Positions 49,789 through 58,983 of a DNA stretch of 64,000 nucleotides are shown here, in pieces. The translations under genes and the position numbers were made by a program. The stretch spans positions 248,001 to 312,000 of the forward strand of contig NZ_VJYI01000004.1 in assembly GCF_008065375.1 (NCBI RefSeq). The letters run 5' to 3'. The notes under the pieces were generated by a model. The model did no database searches. It was not told the origin of the DNA and was given only the letters and a program-made list of their open reading frames with translations. Source of the stretch: Nonomuraea sp. SYSU D8015 (GTDB lineage: Bacteria > Actinomycetota > Actinomycetes > Streptosporangiales > Streptosporangiaceae). Position 1 is the stretch's first letter. Every line of letters starts with the position of its first letter.

Positions 49789-50731
49789 CGAGCATCACCG
49801 GCCTCCGTTCCGCGGCGGAGTGTGCGAGCGCCAGCGCCAGGCGGTGGGTCCGCAGGGCCTCGCGGTACGGCACGCGCACGTCCGCGTCCTTCCCCTGGAC
49901 GGCGTCGATGAACTCCCTGTCCACCCTCGTCTTGGCGAGACCGTCGTCCTCGATCACGTGCGCGCCGTCGACCAGCAGCCGCGTCTCGCTCAGCTCCAGC
50001 GCGATGCCGTCGGCGCAGACCTCCAGCCCCACCCGGTGCTTGTGGGTGAGCAGGCACGAGGTGGCCAGGAGCCCGGCCGCGCCGCCGGCGAAGCGCATCA
50101 CCGCCGCCGTGGCCCGGTCCACCTCGCCGTCCACCGTGTTCTCCTCGGGCACGGCGTGCACCATGGCCACCTCGCCCACCAGGACCCGGGCCAGGTCCAG
50201 CACGTGGACGGCCTGTTCGAGGATCTGGCCGCCGGACATGCTGCGGTTGAGCCACCAGCCGACCGGGGGGACCTTGTCGAGCCAGTGGCCGAGCGCGAGG
50301 CGTACCGGGCGGCCGTCCAGCAGGCTCTGGGCGCGCTCGACGATGCCGAGGTAGCGCCAGTGGTGGCCGACCGCGGACGGCAGGGACCTCCGCTCGACCT
50401 CGGCAGCGATCTTTTCCGCTGTTTGGAGGTCCAGTGACAGCGGCTTTTCCACAAATATAGGGAGATCGCATGATAGGGCGTCATGTTCCGGGCTGCCGTG
50501 CGCGAAAGGCGGCACGCAAACGTAGACTGCATCCAGGTTGCCGGCACTGAGCAGGTCGGCATGGCTGCCATAGGCGGGGCAGCCGTGCTTCGAGGCCAGA
50601 GACTCGGCCCTGTGGCGGTCTGTGTCGGCGATTCCAGCGATCGTGACATCGGGAAAGCCGGACAGGACGTCTGCGTGGCGAGCGGCGACATTTCCGGCAC
50701 CTACGATGCCGATACGGGTCGTTGGGGACAC
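49781..50731 (-). CDS. Gfo/Idh/MocA-family oxidoreductase
   Basis: A 316-residue NAD(P)-dependent sugar oxidoreductase. The Rossmann motif is RIGIVGAGNVAARHADVL. The catalytic Lys lies in the family signature IFVEKPLSLD, and the second domain has HWRYLG and GGQILEQAVHVLDLARVLVG with the His expected near the substrate. The GTG start at SPTTRIGIVG was chosen because the frame upstream of it is not homologous. Members oxidise sugar hydroxyls, often at C3. It is divergent from gpgS. Confidence 0.9.
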   Translation of the reverse strand: MSPTTRIGIVGAGNVAARHADVLSGFPDVTIAGIADTDRHRAESLASKHGCPAYGSHADLLSAGNLDAVYVCVPPFAHGSPEHDALSCDLPIFVEKPLSLDLQTAEKIAAEVERRSLPSAVGHHWRYLGIVERAQSLLDGRPVRLALGHWLDKVPPVGWWLNRSMSGGQILEQAVHVLDLARVLVGEVAMVHAVPEENTVDGEVDRATAAVMRFAGGAAGLLATSCLLTHKHRVGLEVCADGIALELSETRLLVDGAHVIEDDGLAKTRVDREFIDAVQGKDADVRVPYREALRTHRLALALAHSAAERRPVMLDD

Positions 50732-50830
50732 AACACGGCATATGCCACGTCTGGGCGTGGGCAAACAAATAGGTTCAAACGCATATATCTCGGGCAGAAG
50801 TCGTGACCGCATGAGATCGGGGCTGACTGC

Positions 50831-51805
50831 ATGGAGACAGATCTGCGAGCCTTGGCCAGAGTCCGGGAGTGGTACGGCCAGCACTCGAGCACAGCTGCCG
50901 AGTGGCCGGTCGAGGCTTTAATGCTGGCCAAGGGACCCACCACGGTGAGCGTTGTCCTGCCCGCGCGCGACGAGGAAAGCACGGTGGGCGACATCGTTAC
51001 CATCATCCGCCGCGACCTCGTCGAGCGCACACCGCTCGTCGACGAGATCCTCGTCGTGGACTCCAACTCCACCGACAACACCGCCGAACGGGCCCGGGAG
51101 GCCGGTGCCCGCGTGGTGGCACAGGACGAGGTTCTCTCCCACCTGCCCGCCCTCACGGGCAAGGGGGAGGCACTGTGGAAAGGATTGGCCGCCTCCGGCG
51201 GCGACATCGTCGTGTTCGTGGACGCCGACCTGCGTAGTTTCGGCGCCCATTACGTGTCCGGCCTGCTGGGACCCCTCCTGGCGGACTCCGGCACCCACTT
51301 CGTCAAGGCCACGTACGAGCGGCCGTACGTCGGCGCGGACGGCGCCGTCCAGCGGGGCGGCGGCGGGCGTGTCACCGAGCTGGTGGCCAGGCCGTTGATC
51401 AATATGTTCTGGCCGGAACTCGCCGGATTCGCCCAGCCGCTCGGCGGCGAATACGCCGCCCGGCGCTCGGTGCTCGAACAGGTTCCGTTCGTCACCGAAT
51501 ACGGCGTGGAATTCGGCCTCCTGGTCGACCTCCTCCAGCACATCGGGCTGGACGCGATGGCGCAGGTCGATCTCGGCCACCGTACGCACACCCACCAGTC
51601 GATGAGCGCGCTCGGCCGGATGGCCGGCCAGATCATGCTCACCGCCTGGTCCCGTCTGGAACGCCAGGGCCGCGTGATGGCGTCGGTTTCCCCCGCGCAC
51701 ACGTTGCTCCAGTTCGGCCTCGACGGCCAGGCGGACCTGGTCGACGTGGCTGTGGCCGAGCGACCTCCGCTCGCCTCTCTTTTGCTGGAGGAGGATGTGG
51801 CATGA
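50831..51805 (+). CDS. gpgS: Glucosyl-3-phosphoglycerate synthase
   Basis: A 324-residue GT81 glycosyltransferase that joins glucose from a nucleotide-glucose to 3-phosphoglycerate. This is the first step towards glucosylglycerate or methylglucose lipopolysaccharide. Visible features are VSVVLPARDEESTVGDIV, the VVDSNSTDNTAERAREAGARVVAQDEVLSHLPALTGKGEALWKGL block, the DxD motif in VVFVDADLRSF, and GGEYAARRSVLEQVPFVTEYGVEFGLLVDL with HRTHTHQSMSALGRMA. It overlaps the GT4 gene by 4 bp. No GpgP phosphatase gene is adjacent. Confidence 0.93.
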   Translation: METDLRALARVREWYGQHSSTAAEWPVEALMLAKGPTTVSVVLPARDEESTVGDIVTIIRRDLVERTPLVDEILVVDSNSTDNTAERAREAGARVVAQDEVLSHLPALTGKGEALWKGLAASGGDIVVFVDADLRSFGAHYVSGLLGPLLADSGTHFVKATYERPYVGADGAVQRGGGGRVTELVARPLINMFWPELAGFAQPLGGEYAARRSVLEQVPFVTEYGVEFGLLVDLLQHIGLDAMAQVDLGHRTHTHQSMSALGRMAGQIMLTAWSRLERQGRVMASVSPAHTLLQFGLDGQADLVDVAVAERPPLASLLLEEDVA

Positions 51806-52923
51806 AAGTCCTGGTGAACGCGGGGCCGTGGCTCACGGTTCCGCCTCCCGGCTACGGCGGTATCGAGAACGTGGTGGCCACGCTGGTGCCCGCCCTGCGC
51901 GAACGCGGCGTCCATGTGGTCCTGGCCTCCGTCGGGGCGAGCACGCTCGAGGTGGACGAGCTGATCAGCGTGTACGCCGAGGGCCAGTTCACGGAGCTGC
52001 AGAAGCCGTACAACCAGGTCATGGGCATCGCGCACGCGCACCAGGCGCGAGTGGTCGCCGAGTTGCGCGCCCGTGACGACATCGACCTCGTCCACGACCA
52101 CCTGGAGGTGGTCGGGCCCGCGGTGCTGTCCGCGCTCGGCGGGCCGCCCGTCCTCCACACCCTCCACTGGGACCTGCACAAACATCCGGACTTCTACGGC
52201 GCGTTCCCGTCGTCGATCGCCGTCAACGGCGTCTCGGAGTCGCAGCTCGCCCGCGCCCCCGAGGCCCTGCGCGCGGCCTCGCTCGGCGCGATCCACCTGG
52301 CCACCCCGCTCGCCGGCCGCGACGTACGGGTCGAGCGGGGCGAGCATTTCGTGGTCATGGGGCGGATCTGCCAGCTCAAGGGCCAGCACGTGGCGGCCAG
52401 GCTGTGCCAGAAGCTCGGCCTGCCGCTGGTGCTCGCCGGGCCCGTCAGCGGGCGCGACACCCCTGGCGAGCTGGACGTCGTGGCCCAGAACCCGTACCAC
52501 CCCCTGCACGGCCACCCCGACGTCCGCTACCACCTCGACCAGGTCTCCCGCTATCTGGACGGCGAGCTGGTCCGGTGGGTCGGCGCGGTGGGCGGCTCGG
52601 CCAGGGACCGGCTGTACGCCTCCGCCCGCGCCGCGCTCTTCCCCATCCAGTGGGACGAGCCCGGCGGCACGGCCGTCGTCGAGGCGCTGGCACTCGGGGT
52701 GCCGCCGGTGGGGCTGCGGCGCGGCTGCCTACCGGAGATCATCGAGCACGGCCGCACGGGCTTCCTGGCCGACAGTGAGGAGGAGCTGGCCGAGTGGGTG
52801 CTGCGGGTGGACGAGATCGACCCCGAGGAGTGCCGCGCGGAGGCCCGCCGCCGCTTCTCACCGCCGGTGATGGCCGACCGCTACCTGGAGCTGTACGAAA
52901 CGGTGGCCGCTCGCGGGCGCTGA
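51802..52923 (+). CDS. GT4-family glycosyltransferase
   Basis: A 373-residue GT-B glycosyltransferase. The N-terminal acceptor lobe is PPPGYGGIENVVATLVPALRERGVHVVLASVG and the donor-lobe signature is FPIQWDEPGGTAVVEALALGVPPVG with the EPGG-type E(x7)E motif. It has no signal peptide or membrane helix. Translational coupling to gpgS suggests it modifies or consumes the glucosylglycerate product, but the acceptor is not known. Confidence 0.9.
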   Translation: MKVLVNAGPWLTVPPPGYGGIENVVATLVPALRERGVHVVLASVGASTLEVDELISVYAEGQFTELQKPYNQVMGIAHAHQARVVAELRARDDIDLVHDHLEVVGPAVLSALGGPPVLHTLHWDLHKHPDFYGAFPSSIAVNGVSESQLARAPEALRAASLGAIHLATPLAGRDVRVERGEHFVVMGRICQLKGQHVAARLCQKLGLPLVLAGPVSGRDTPGELDVVAQNPYHPLHGHPDVRYHLDQVSRYLDGELVRWVGAVGGSARDRLYASARAALFPIQWDEPGGTAVVEALALGVPPVGLRRGCLPEIIEHGRTGFLADSEEELAEWVLRVDEIDPEECRAEARRRFSPPVMADRYLELYETVAARGR

Positions 52924-53051
52924 GCGCGGCCTTAAGGGACCCGGGGCCGCTCGGGCCGCTGAGCAGCCAGCAGCCTCACGAGCCGCCTCGGGCGCTGAAC
53001 AGCGTCAGGAGTCTCAGGAAGGAAGAAGCCCGGAGGCCGCAGAGGGACGGC

Positions 53052-53846
53052 TCAGGAGAAGCCTCGGGGCAGCACGGTGACGGGGCAGGGGGAGGCCCGC
53101 AACATCTTCATGGACAGCTCGCCCAGGAACACCCGGTGGGGCTGGGCGTCCTCGCTGGCCGCGCAGACCAGCAGCTCGCCGGGCAGCCACTCGACGTCCG
53201 CCATCGCGGCGGCCACGTCGTGGCCACCGGCCACCTCCGCCTCCGCCTCGATCCCCGTGCCCTCCCAGGCCAGTCGCACCGCCAGCGCGAGATCGTCCCT
53301 GAGCTTGCCGGGGTCCTCGGTACGCAGATCGAACGTGATCAGCCGGAGCGGCACGCCGAACCGCAGCGCCGCCTGCGCCACCCGCTCGACCGCCGCGTCG
53401 CACTGCGGCCGGTGCACGTAGGCGAGCGTGAGGCGGGCGGGGCCGCCGACCGGGGTGTAGCCGGCGGGCGTCACCATGACCGCCTCCGACGAGAGGTGGA
53501 GCAGGTGGTTGGAGGTGGCGCCGATCGCGATGCGGCCGTGCCGCCCGCCGTCCGCCGACCCGACCACGATCAAATCGGCCCTGATCCTGCTGGCCAGCAC
53601 CGAGAGGCCGCGACCGGTGCCCCGGCTCTCGTACGAGATGTACTCGGCCGGCATCGGCTCCAGCTTCTCGGCCGCGTGCGCCAGGTTGGCCTGCGCCTCC
53701 ACCGCCAGCCCCGGACTGCCCGGCGGGTAGATCGTCGCCACCGTCAACTCGCCGCCGGTGACCTGCGTGATCGTGGAGGCGAGGGCCAGAGCGTCCTGCC
53801 CGCCCGGGTCGCTGGTGTAGCCGACGATCACGTGCTCTCCGATCAC
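53052..53846 (-). CDS. Universal stress protein with tandem UspA domains
   Basis: A 264-residue protein with two UspA-like alpha/beta domains (residues 1-135 and 140-264). The first has HVIVGYTSDPGGQDALALA and DLIVVGSADGGRHGRIAIGATSNHLLHLSSEAVMV, where Gly-x(2)-Gly-x(9)-Gly-Ser/Thr is the ATP loop. The second ends VFLGELSMKMLRASPCPVTVLP. A GTG start follows AGGAGG by six bases, so the much longer open frame upstream is rejected. It probably binds ATP and responds to dormancy or stress. Confidence 0.88.
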   Translation of the reverse strand: MIGEHVIVGYTSDPGGQDALALASTITQVTGGELTVATIYPPGSPGLAVEAQANLAHAAEKLEPMPAEYISYESRGTGRGLSVLASRIRADLIVVGSADGGRHGRIAIGATSNHLLHLSSEAVMVTPAGYTPVGGPARLTLAYVHRPQCDAAVERVAQAALRFGVPLRLITFDLRTEDPGKLRDDLALAVRLAWEGTGIEAEAEVAGGHDVAAAMADVEWLPGELLVCAASEDAQPHRVFLGELSMKMLRASPCPVTVLPRGFS

Positions 53847-54065
53847 GACTGCCCTCCTACCCGGTCTGAGCTGCGAATACGCCGTGTTGATCCGAACGTT
53901 GTAAACCTCAGGCCCGGTAAAGCAGCGAAGATCACCCTTGACGTCCTGGGGATCATACCGGCCATACGACTGAGCTCTGATCGAACTTTCCACCACATGG
54001 TCGAGGAATCTGATGACCATGGTTCGTAAGATCATGTCCATTGCCCGTTCACGGATTGGACATGT

Positions 54066-54809
54066 GTGTACCGCGACATCGTCGACCTCGCCCTCACCAC
54101 GCCCGGCTGGCTCCACACGCTCGCCGAAGTGGGCACGGACGCCGGGATGTTCGTGTTCGTGGCGCTGTTCGCGGTCGCGGCGCTGCGGGCGTGGCGAGCG
54201 CCGGCACGCGACCTGGCGCTGGTGATGGCCGGGTCGGCCGGCGTGGTGTTCGCATACATCGTGAGCGAGGTCGTCAAGATTTTCGTCAGGGAGGACCGGC
54301 CGTGCCGCGGCGGGATCGCGACGATCGCCGAGTGCCCGCCGCCGGCCGACTGGTCCTTCCCCAGCAACCACTCCGTGGTCGCGGCCGGCGCGGCGGCCAC
54401 GCTGGTGCTGGCCTGGCGGGCCGTGGCTTGGGTGGTGTTCCCGCTGGCGGCGGTCATGGCGTTCTCGCGGGTGTTCGTGGGCGTGCACTATCCGCACGAC
54501 GTGGCCGCGGGCCTCCTGCTCGGGCTGACGCTGGCGCCGCTGTTCGCCCTGCTGGTCGTGGGCGCCGTCACCCCTGTCGTACGCCTCGCGCGCGCTCGCC
54601 TGGCCCGGTTTTCCGCACGTACCGCCTCGTCGCGTGCCGGCCGTCATGGAGCCGCCGACACGCTGGCCGACCGGCACCGCCTCTCACCGCCCCTCGCCCT
54701 CTCCAAGAAGATCTCCACCGGTGTACGGCTCCCCCAAGGAGAGCCTCCGTCGACGGGGGCGGATGCGGAGGGCACCCGTGGCGAGGCACGGAAACGCGCA
54801 GCACGCTGA
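54066..54809 (+). CDS. PAP2-family membrane phosphatase
   Basis: A 247-residue membrane protein with about five to six helices and the three acid-phosphatase motifs: KIFVREDRP (KxxxxxxRP), PSNHS, and SRVFVGVHYPHDVAAG (SRxxxxxHxxxD). It would dephosphorylate a lipid phosphate such as undecaprenyl pyrophosphate or phosphatidate at the outer face. The C-terminal 55 residues are Arg/Ala-rich and probably disordered. The GTG start is chosen by alignment. Confidence 0.9.
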   Translation: MYRDIVDLALTTPGWLHTLAEVGTDAGMFVFVALFAVAALRAWRAPARDLALVMAGSAGVVFAYIVSEVVKIFVREDRPCRGGIATIAECPPPADWSFPSNHSVVAAGAAATLVLAWRAVAWVVFPLAAVMAFSRVFVGVHYPHDVAAGLLLGLTLAPLFALLVVGAVTPVVRLARARLARFSARTASSRAGRHGAADTLADRHRLSPPLALSKKISTGVRLPQGEPPSTGADAEGTRGEARKRAAR

Positions 54810-54826
54810 GGTCCCTACACCTCAGC
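54805..54826 (+). terminator. Hairpin after the PAP2 gene
   Basis: GCTGAGGT/ACCTCAGC forms a perfect 8-bp stem with a 6-nt loop and includes the PAP2 stop codon. It lies between convergent genes and may serve both. Confidence 0.55.
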
Positions 54827-54882
54827 CCCACTCAGCGTTTGTTTGGCCGGGCGGGGCTGGCGTGCTGGGGCGGATGTCCTCG

Positions 54883-55848
54883 CTACGCTGCGGATCCACC
54901 CCAGCGGTCCGTCGCTTCGATCAGCCGGTCGAGGATGCCGGGCTCGGAGTAGGCGTGCCCGGCGTCCGGCACCACGTGGAACTCGGCCTCCGGCCACGCC
55001 TTGTGCAGGTCCCACGCGGTGGCCATCGGCGTGCAGGTGTCGTACCGCCCCTGCACGATCAGCGCCGGGATGTGCCGGATTTTGCCGACGCCCCTGATGA
55101 GCTGATCGGGCTCGAACCAGCCGCCGTGATGGAAGTAGTGGTTCTCGATGCGGGCGAAGCAGACGGCCATCTTGTCCTCGCCGAACTCGGCGACCAGTTC
55201 GGGATCGGGCAGCAACGTGACCGTGCCTCCCTCCCACTGCGACCAGGCCTTGGCCGCCGCCAGCCTCGCGTCGTCATCGTCCCCTTCGAGCCGCCGCCGG
55301 AAGGCTGCCATCAGATCGCCCCGCTCCTCCTCCGGGATCGGAGCCACGTACCGCTCCCACAGGTCCGGGAACAGGTAGCAGGCGCCCTCCTGGTAGAACC
55401 AGCGCAGCTCCTGGGGCCGCAACGTGAAGATCCCGCGCAGCACCAGCTCGGTCGTCCGGTCGGGGTGCGTCTGCGCGTACGCCAGGGCCAGCGCGCTGCC
55501 CCACGACCCGCCGAACACCTGCCACCTGTCGATGCCGAGGTGCTCCCGCAGCCGCTCCATGTCCGCCACCAGGTGCCAGGTGGTGTTGGCACTCAGGTCG
55601 GTGGCCGGGTCGCTGGCATGCGGCAGGCTCCGCCCGCAGTTGCGCTGGTCGAACAGGACGATCCGGTAGAGATCGGGGTTCCACTGACGGCGGTGCTTGG
55701 CGGTGCACCCGCCGCCCGGCCCGCCGTGCAACATGACGGCCGGCTTCCCGTCGGGGTTGCCGCAGACCTCCCAGTAGATCCGGTTGCCGTCACCGACGTC
55801 GAGGAGGCCGGAGTCGTAGGGCTCGATGGGCGGGTACAGGCTTCTCAT
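54883..55848 (-). CDS. pip: Proline iminopeptidase
   Basis: A 321-residue alpha/beta hydrolase of peptidase family S33 that releases N-terminal proline from peptides. The oxyanion motif VMLHGGPGGGCTAKHRRQWNP, DQRNCGRSLPHA, the nucleophile elbow GGSWGSALALAYAQTHP and the terminal His in PDAGHAYSEPG are all in place. Length is typical. It is cytoplasmic and a single gene, convergent with the PAP2 gene. Confidence 0.95.
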   Translation of the reverse strand: MRSLYPPIEPYDSGLLDVGDGNRIYWEVCGNPDGKPAVMLHGGPGGGCTAKHRRQWNPDLYRIVLFDQRNCGRSLPHASDPATDLSANTTWHLVADMERLREHLGIDRWQVFGGSWGSALALAYAQTHPDRTTELVLRGIFTLRPQELRWFYQEGACYLFPDLWERYVAPIPEEERGDLMAAFRRRLEGDDDDARLAAAKAWSQWEGGTVTLLPDPELVAEFGEDKMAVCFARIENHYFHHGGWFEPDQLIRGVGKIRHIPALIVQGRYDTCTPMATAWDLHKAWPEAEFHVVPDAGHAYSEPGILDRLIEATDRWGGSAA

Positions 55849-56077
55849 GGCTCCGATCCTGCCGCATGCGCACCGGCGATCGGATCCCGAGCATCGGTGA
55901 CGCGCCGATGATCACAGCGCAGTGCTCGGCATCGCACCAGGCACCGACCTTGCGGCCCTCGCCGGCCACCCGACCCTGCGCGGCGTTTCCGTCGATGCCT
56001 GGCACGAATCTGCGCACCATGGATCTCCTCCAGCAAGTGGATCAAGACCTTCCATCAGGTCGGCGGGGTTGATCTGG

Positions 56078-57055
56078 CTAGGCCGCGAGGAGCCGGGCCG
56101 GATCGGGGGTGAGGCCGTCGATCGAGGTCAGGGCGGCGTGGTGGGTGGTCGCGTGGGTGGCGCAGAGCCAGTCGTTCAGTGAGCCGGTGAAGCCGGAGGG
56201 TGGGCCGACCTTCAGGCAGGTCACCTGGCCTGTGCCCGGGGCGGGGCCGGCCTTCAAGCGGCGGATGCTGCCGGTGCGGCCCAGCTCGCCCGCCTCCGCG
56301 TCGTACGGGGTCAGCTGGACGCCGAACGGGTGGCCTCCGCCCTCTGTCGGCTGGATGTGGAGGAAGTCGTCTATCTGCCGTTTGCCGGCGTCGGGGTGGG
56401 TGGCGACGTAGGCCAGGTGATCCGTGAGCAGGCGGTGGGCCACCGTGCGCAGGAGGTTGGTCGCGCACAGGTTGTGGGCGCAGGCGGCGCCGTCGAGGGT
56501 GATCTCCGGCAGGGCGAAGCGGCGCAGGCCGCGCGAGGTGACGCGCAGGCAGTCGCACACGGCCGTGTCGGCAGGATCCCACGGCGGGCAGGTGGCGTCG
56601 TCGTGGACCTGGACGTCCCAGCCCAGCCAGTCGTCCGCCAGGCTGAAGTCCGGCGGCTCGCCCGCGCATCTGCCGCAGGTCAGGATGGTGGAGCCGGTCA
56701 GGGGATCGATCAGGACTCCGTCGCATTCCCGGGCCAGCGCCCGGGCGACCGCCCGCGCCGCCTGCACATTGACGGGAAGCGTGTGCGGGGGCGCCGTGGC
56801 ACAGACCACGATGTGCTGCTTCGTGCGGCGGAGGCGGCGCCTGTCGTCGTCCGTGAGCACGGCTCCGACCGGCTTCCACGGGGTCGCGTGGTGGGTCACG
56901 GTGAGGGACCGGCTGCCGATCGCGCTGATCGCGGCCTTCTTGTAGGGGCCTGCGACCCGCCACGGCACGAATGATCCGAGGTCGAACGGCAGGTGCTCCA
57001 TGGCGATGACGAACAGGGATGTCAGCGTGCGAGGCAACGGGAGGGTGATCTTCAT
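56078..57055 (-). CDS. Conserved-looking protein of unknown function
   Basis: A 325-residue protein that was not recognised. It opens MKITLPLPRTLTSLFVIAMEHLPFDLGSFVPWRVAGPYKKAAISAIG, then carries ARECDGVLIDPLTGSTILTC, a CGRC pair, AACAHNLCATNLLRTVAHRLLTDHLAYVATHPDAGKRQIDDFLHIQP and a C-terminal CATHATTHHAAL. Composition and codon use look genuinely coding, and the start has GGAGGA eight bases upstream. The cysteines (CGRC, CPPW, CDCL, CAHNLC) could bind metal. No membrane segment is evident. Confidence 0.7.
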   Translation of the reverse strand: MKITLPLPRTLTSLFVIAMEHLPFDLGSFVPWRVAGPYKKAAISAIGSRSLTVTHHATPWKPVGAVLTDDDRRRLRRTKQHIVVCATAPPHTLPVNVQAARAVARALARECDGVLIDPLTGSTILTCGRCAGEPPDFSLADDWLGWDVQVHDDATCPPWDPADTAVCDCLRVTSRGLRRFALPEITLDGAACAHNLCATNLLRTVAHRLLTDHLAYVATHPDAGKRQIDDFLHIQPTEGGGHPFGVQLTPYDAEAGELGRTGSIRRLKAGPAPGTGQVTCLKVGPPSGFTGSLNDWLCATHATTHHAALTSIDGLTPDPARLLAA

Positions 57056-57267
57056 GAGTGTCCTCCGTGATCGTGATTCGGACCCCGTCGGGGTGGTGAG
57101 GCAACTCAGGATCGAAGATGGGGTGCGGGTCGGGTGGCGTCGAACCGGATTCTGGGGACAACGTTCACAGGACCGCCCCGCCCTGTGGACAACCCCGCCG
57201 CACGGGCGCCGTCTTGTTCCGGACGGGAGCCGGTGGAGAAGTCGCCCCGTCCCAGGCGTCGGCTCCG

Positions 57268-58983
57268 TCAGCCGTCCGCCGGGCGGGTGATCACCATTGA
57301 CTGCCCGGGCAGCCGCAGCCCGCCCTCAGCCGCCGCAACGGGCTCGTCGGAAGCCAGCAGCACCGTCCCCGGGGCGACAGGCACCGTCACCGACTCCTGC
57401 GCGAAGTTCACCGAGACGGCCAGCGTCCCCCGCCACATGACCAGCCACTTCCCGAGCGGATCCACCTCCACCCGCACCCGCTCCAGCCGCGGATCCGACA
57501 GCTCCGGCAGCGCCTTGCGCAGCGCGATCAGGTCGCGGTACCAGCACAGGAGCGACCAGTGCGCCTCCTCCTTCACCTCGCTCCAGTCCAGCTTCGAGCT
57601 CAGGAACGTCTCCTCCGCCGACGGATCCGGCGCCTCCCACACGTACCCGAACCCGACGAATTCCCGCTCCCGCCGCTCTCCTTCGCTCTCCCGCAGCTGA
57701 GGCTCCACGTGATCGGAGAAGAACAGGAACGGCGTGCGCGCCCCCCACTCCTCGCCCATGAAGAGCATGGGGGTAAACGGCGAGGTCAGCAGCAGCCCGG
57801 CGCCGAGCTTGAGCGCCGGGATCGGCAGCCGGTCGCCGGCCGGCCGGTTGCCGATCTGGTCGTGGTTCTGCAGGCAGGCCACCAGCCGGTGCCCCGGCAC
57901 GCCCGCGAAGGAACGACCGTGCGAGCGGCCACGGAAACTCGAGTACGAGCCGTCGTGCAGCACACCGCCCGCGAGCACCTTCGCCAGTGCGGGCAGCCCG
58001 GCGAAGTCCGCGTAGTAGCCGTGGCTCTCGCCGCTCACCGCGCAGTGCAGCGCGTGGTGCACGTCGTCGTTCCACTGCGCGGTCATGCCCAGCCCGCCCG
58101 CCTCCAGCGGCCGCACCATGCGCGGGTCGTTGAGGTCGGACTCGGCGATCAGTGACAGCGGCCGGCCGACGGCGCAGGCGAGGGCGTCGACCTCGGCGGC
58201 GAGCTCGGCCAGCAGGTGCGTGGCGCGGCTGTCGTGCAACGCGTGCACGGCGTCCAGCCGCAGGCCGTCGATGTGGTAGTCGCGCAGCCACTGCAGCGCG
58301 TTGCCGATGAAGTAGCGCCGCACCTCGTCGGAGCCGGGCCCGTCCAGGTTGACCGCGTCGCCCCAGTAGCTCCCCTTGAATCCGGCGAAGTACGGCCCGA
58401 ACGGGTGCAGGAAGTTCCCGGACGGGCCGAGGTGGTTGTAGACCACGTCCAGGATCACGCCGATCCCGGCCCGATGGCAGGCGTCCACGAAGGACTTGAG
58501 CCCGTCGGGCCCGCCGTACGTCTCGTTGACGGCGTACAGGTCGACTCCGTCGTACCCCCAGTTCCGCCCCCCGGGCACGGGGGCGACCGGCATGATCTCC
58601 ACGAAGTCGACGCAGAGCTCGACGAGGTGCTGGAGCTTCTCGATGGCCGCCGTGAACGTCCCCTCTGTCGTGAACGTCCCGATGTGCAACTCGTAGATGA
58701 CGGCCCCGCGCAGGTCGCGGCCCCTCCAGTCGTGGTCGGACCAGGTGAAGCGGGCGTGCTCGTACACGGCGCTGGGCCCGAAGACCCCCTCCGGCTGCCG
58801 CCGCGAGCGCGGGTCGGGGTAGGGGCCGCCGCCGTCGACCAGGAAGGCGTACGTCGTGCCGTGCTCGGCCCCGTCGACCTCGGCCGACCACCACCCCTCG
58901 GCCCCGCGGGACATCGGCCGGCGCCCGCCCAGGACGTCGACCTCGACTGCCGTGGCGTTCGGTGCCCAGACCTCAAAGATCAT
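57268..58983 (-). CDS. treZ: Malto-oligosyltrehalose trehalohydrolase
   Basis: A 571-residue GH13 enzyme that releases trehalose from maltooligosyl-trehalose. The N-terminal E-set domain (MIFEVWAPNATAVEVDVLGG) is followed by the catalytic barrel: DVVYNHLGPSGNF (region I), GLRLDAVHAL (nucleophile Asp), LIAESDLNDPR (acid Glu), and LVACLQNHDQIGN (region IV). It overlaps the treY gene by 11 bp and is the last gene of the glgX-treY-treZ operon. Confidence 0.96.
   Translation of the reverse strand: MIFEVWAPNATAVEVDVLGGRRPMSRGAEGWWSAEVDGAEHGTTYAFLVDGGGPYPDPRSRRQPEGVFGPSAVYEHARFTWSDHDWRGRDLRGAVIYELHIGTFTTEGTFTAAIEKLQHLVELCVDFVEIMPVAPVPGGRNWGYDGVDLYAVNETYGGPDGLKSFVDACHRAGIGVILDVVYNHLGPSGNFLHPFGPYFAGFKGSYWGDAVNLDGPGSDEVRRYFIGNALQWLRDYHIDGLRLDAVHALHDSRATHLLAELAAEVDALACAVGRPLSLIAESDLNDPRMVRPLEAGGLGMTAQWNDDVHHALHCAVSGESHGYYADFAGLPALAKVLAGGVLHDGSYSSFRGRSHGRSFAGVPGHRLVACLQNHDQIGNRPAGDRLPIPALKLGAGLLLTSPFTPMLFMGEEWGARTPFLFFSDHVEPQLRESEGERREREFVGFGYVWEAPDPSAEETFLSSKLDWSEVKEEAHWSLLCWYRDLIALRKALPELSDPRLERVRVEVDPLGKWLVMWRGTLAVSVNFAQESVTVPVAPGTVLLASDEPVAAAEGGLRLPGQSMVITRPADG

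Noticed and set aside
53862..54677. Large upstream extension of the universal stress protein frame
   Set aside because: It is antisense to the PAP2 gene, has Arg/His/Gly-rich shadow composition, and the real GTG has an AGGAGG site.
55849..56077. Small ORFs between the pip gene and the unknown protein gene
   Set aside because: Several short frames exist on both strands but none has a ribosome binding site or recognisable motif. Nothing beyond promoter space is supported.
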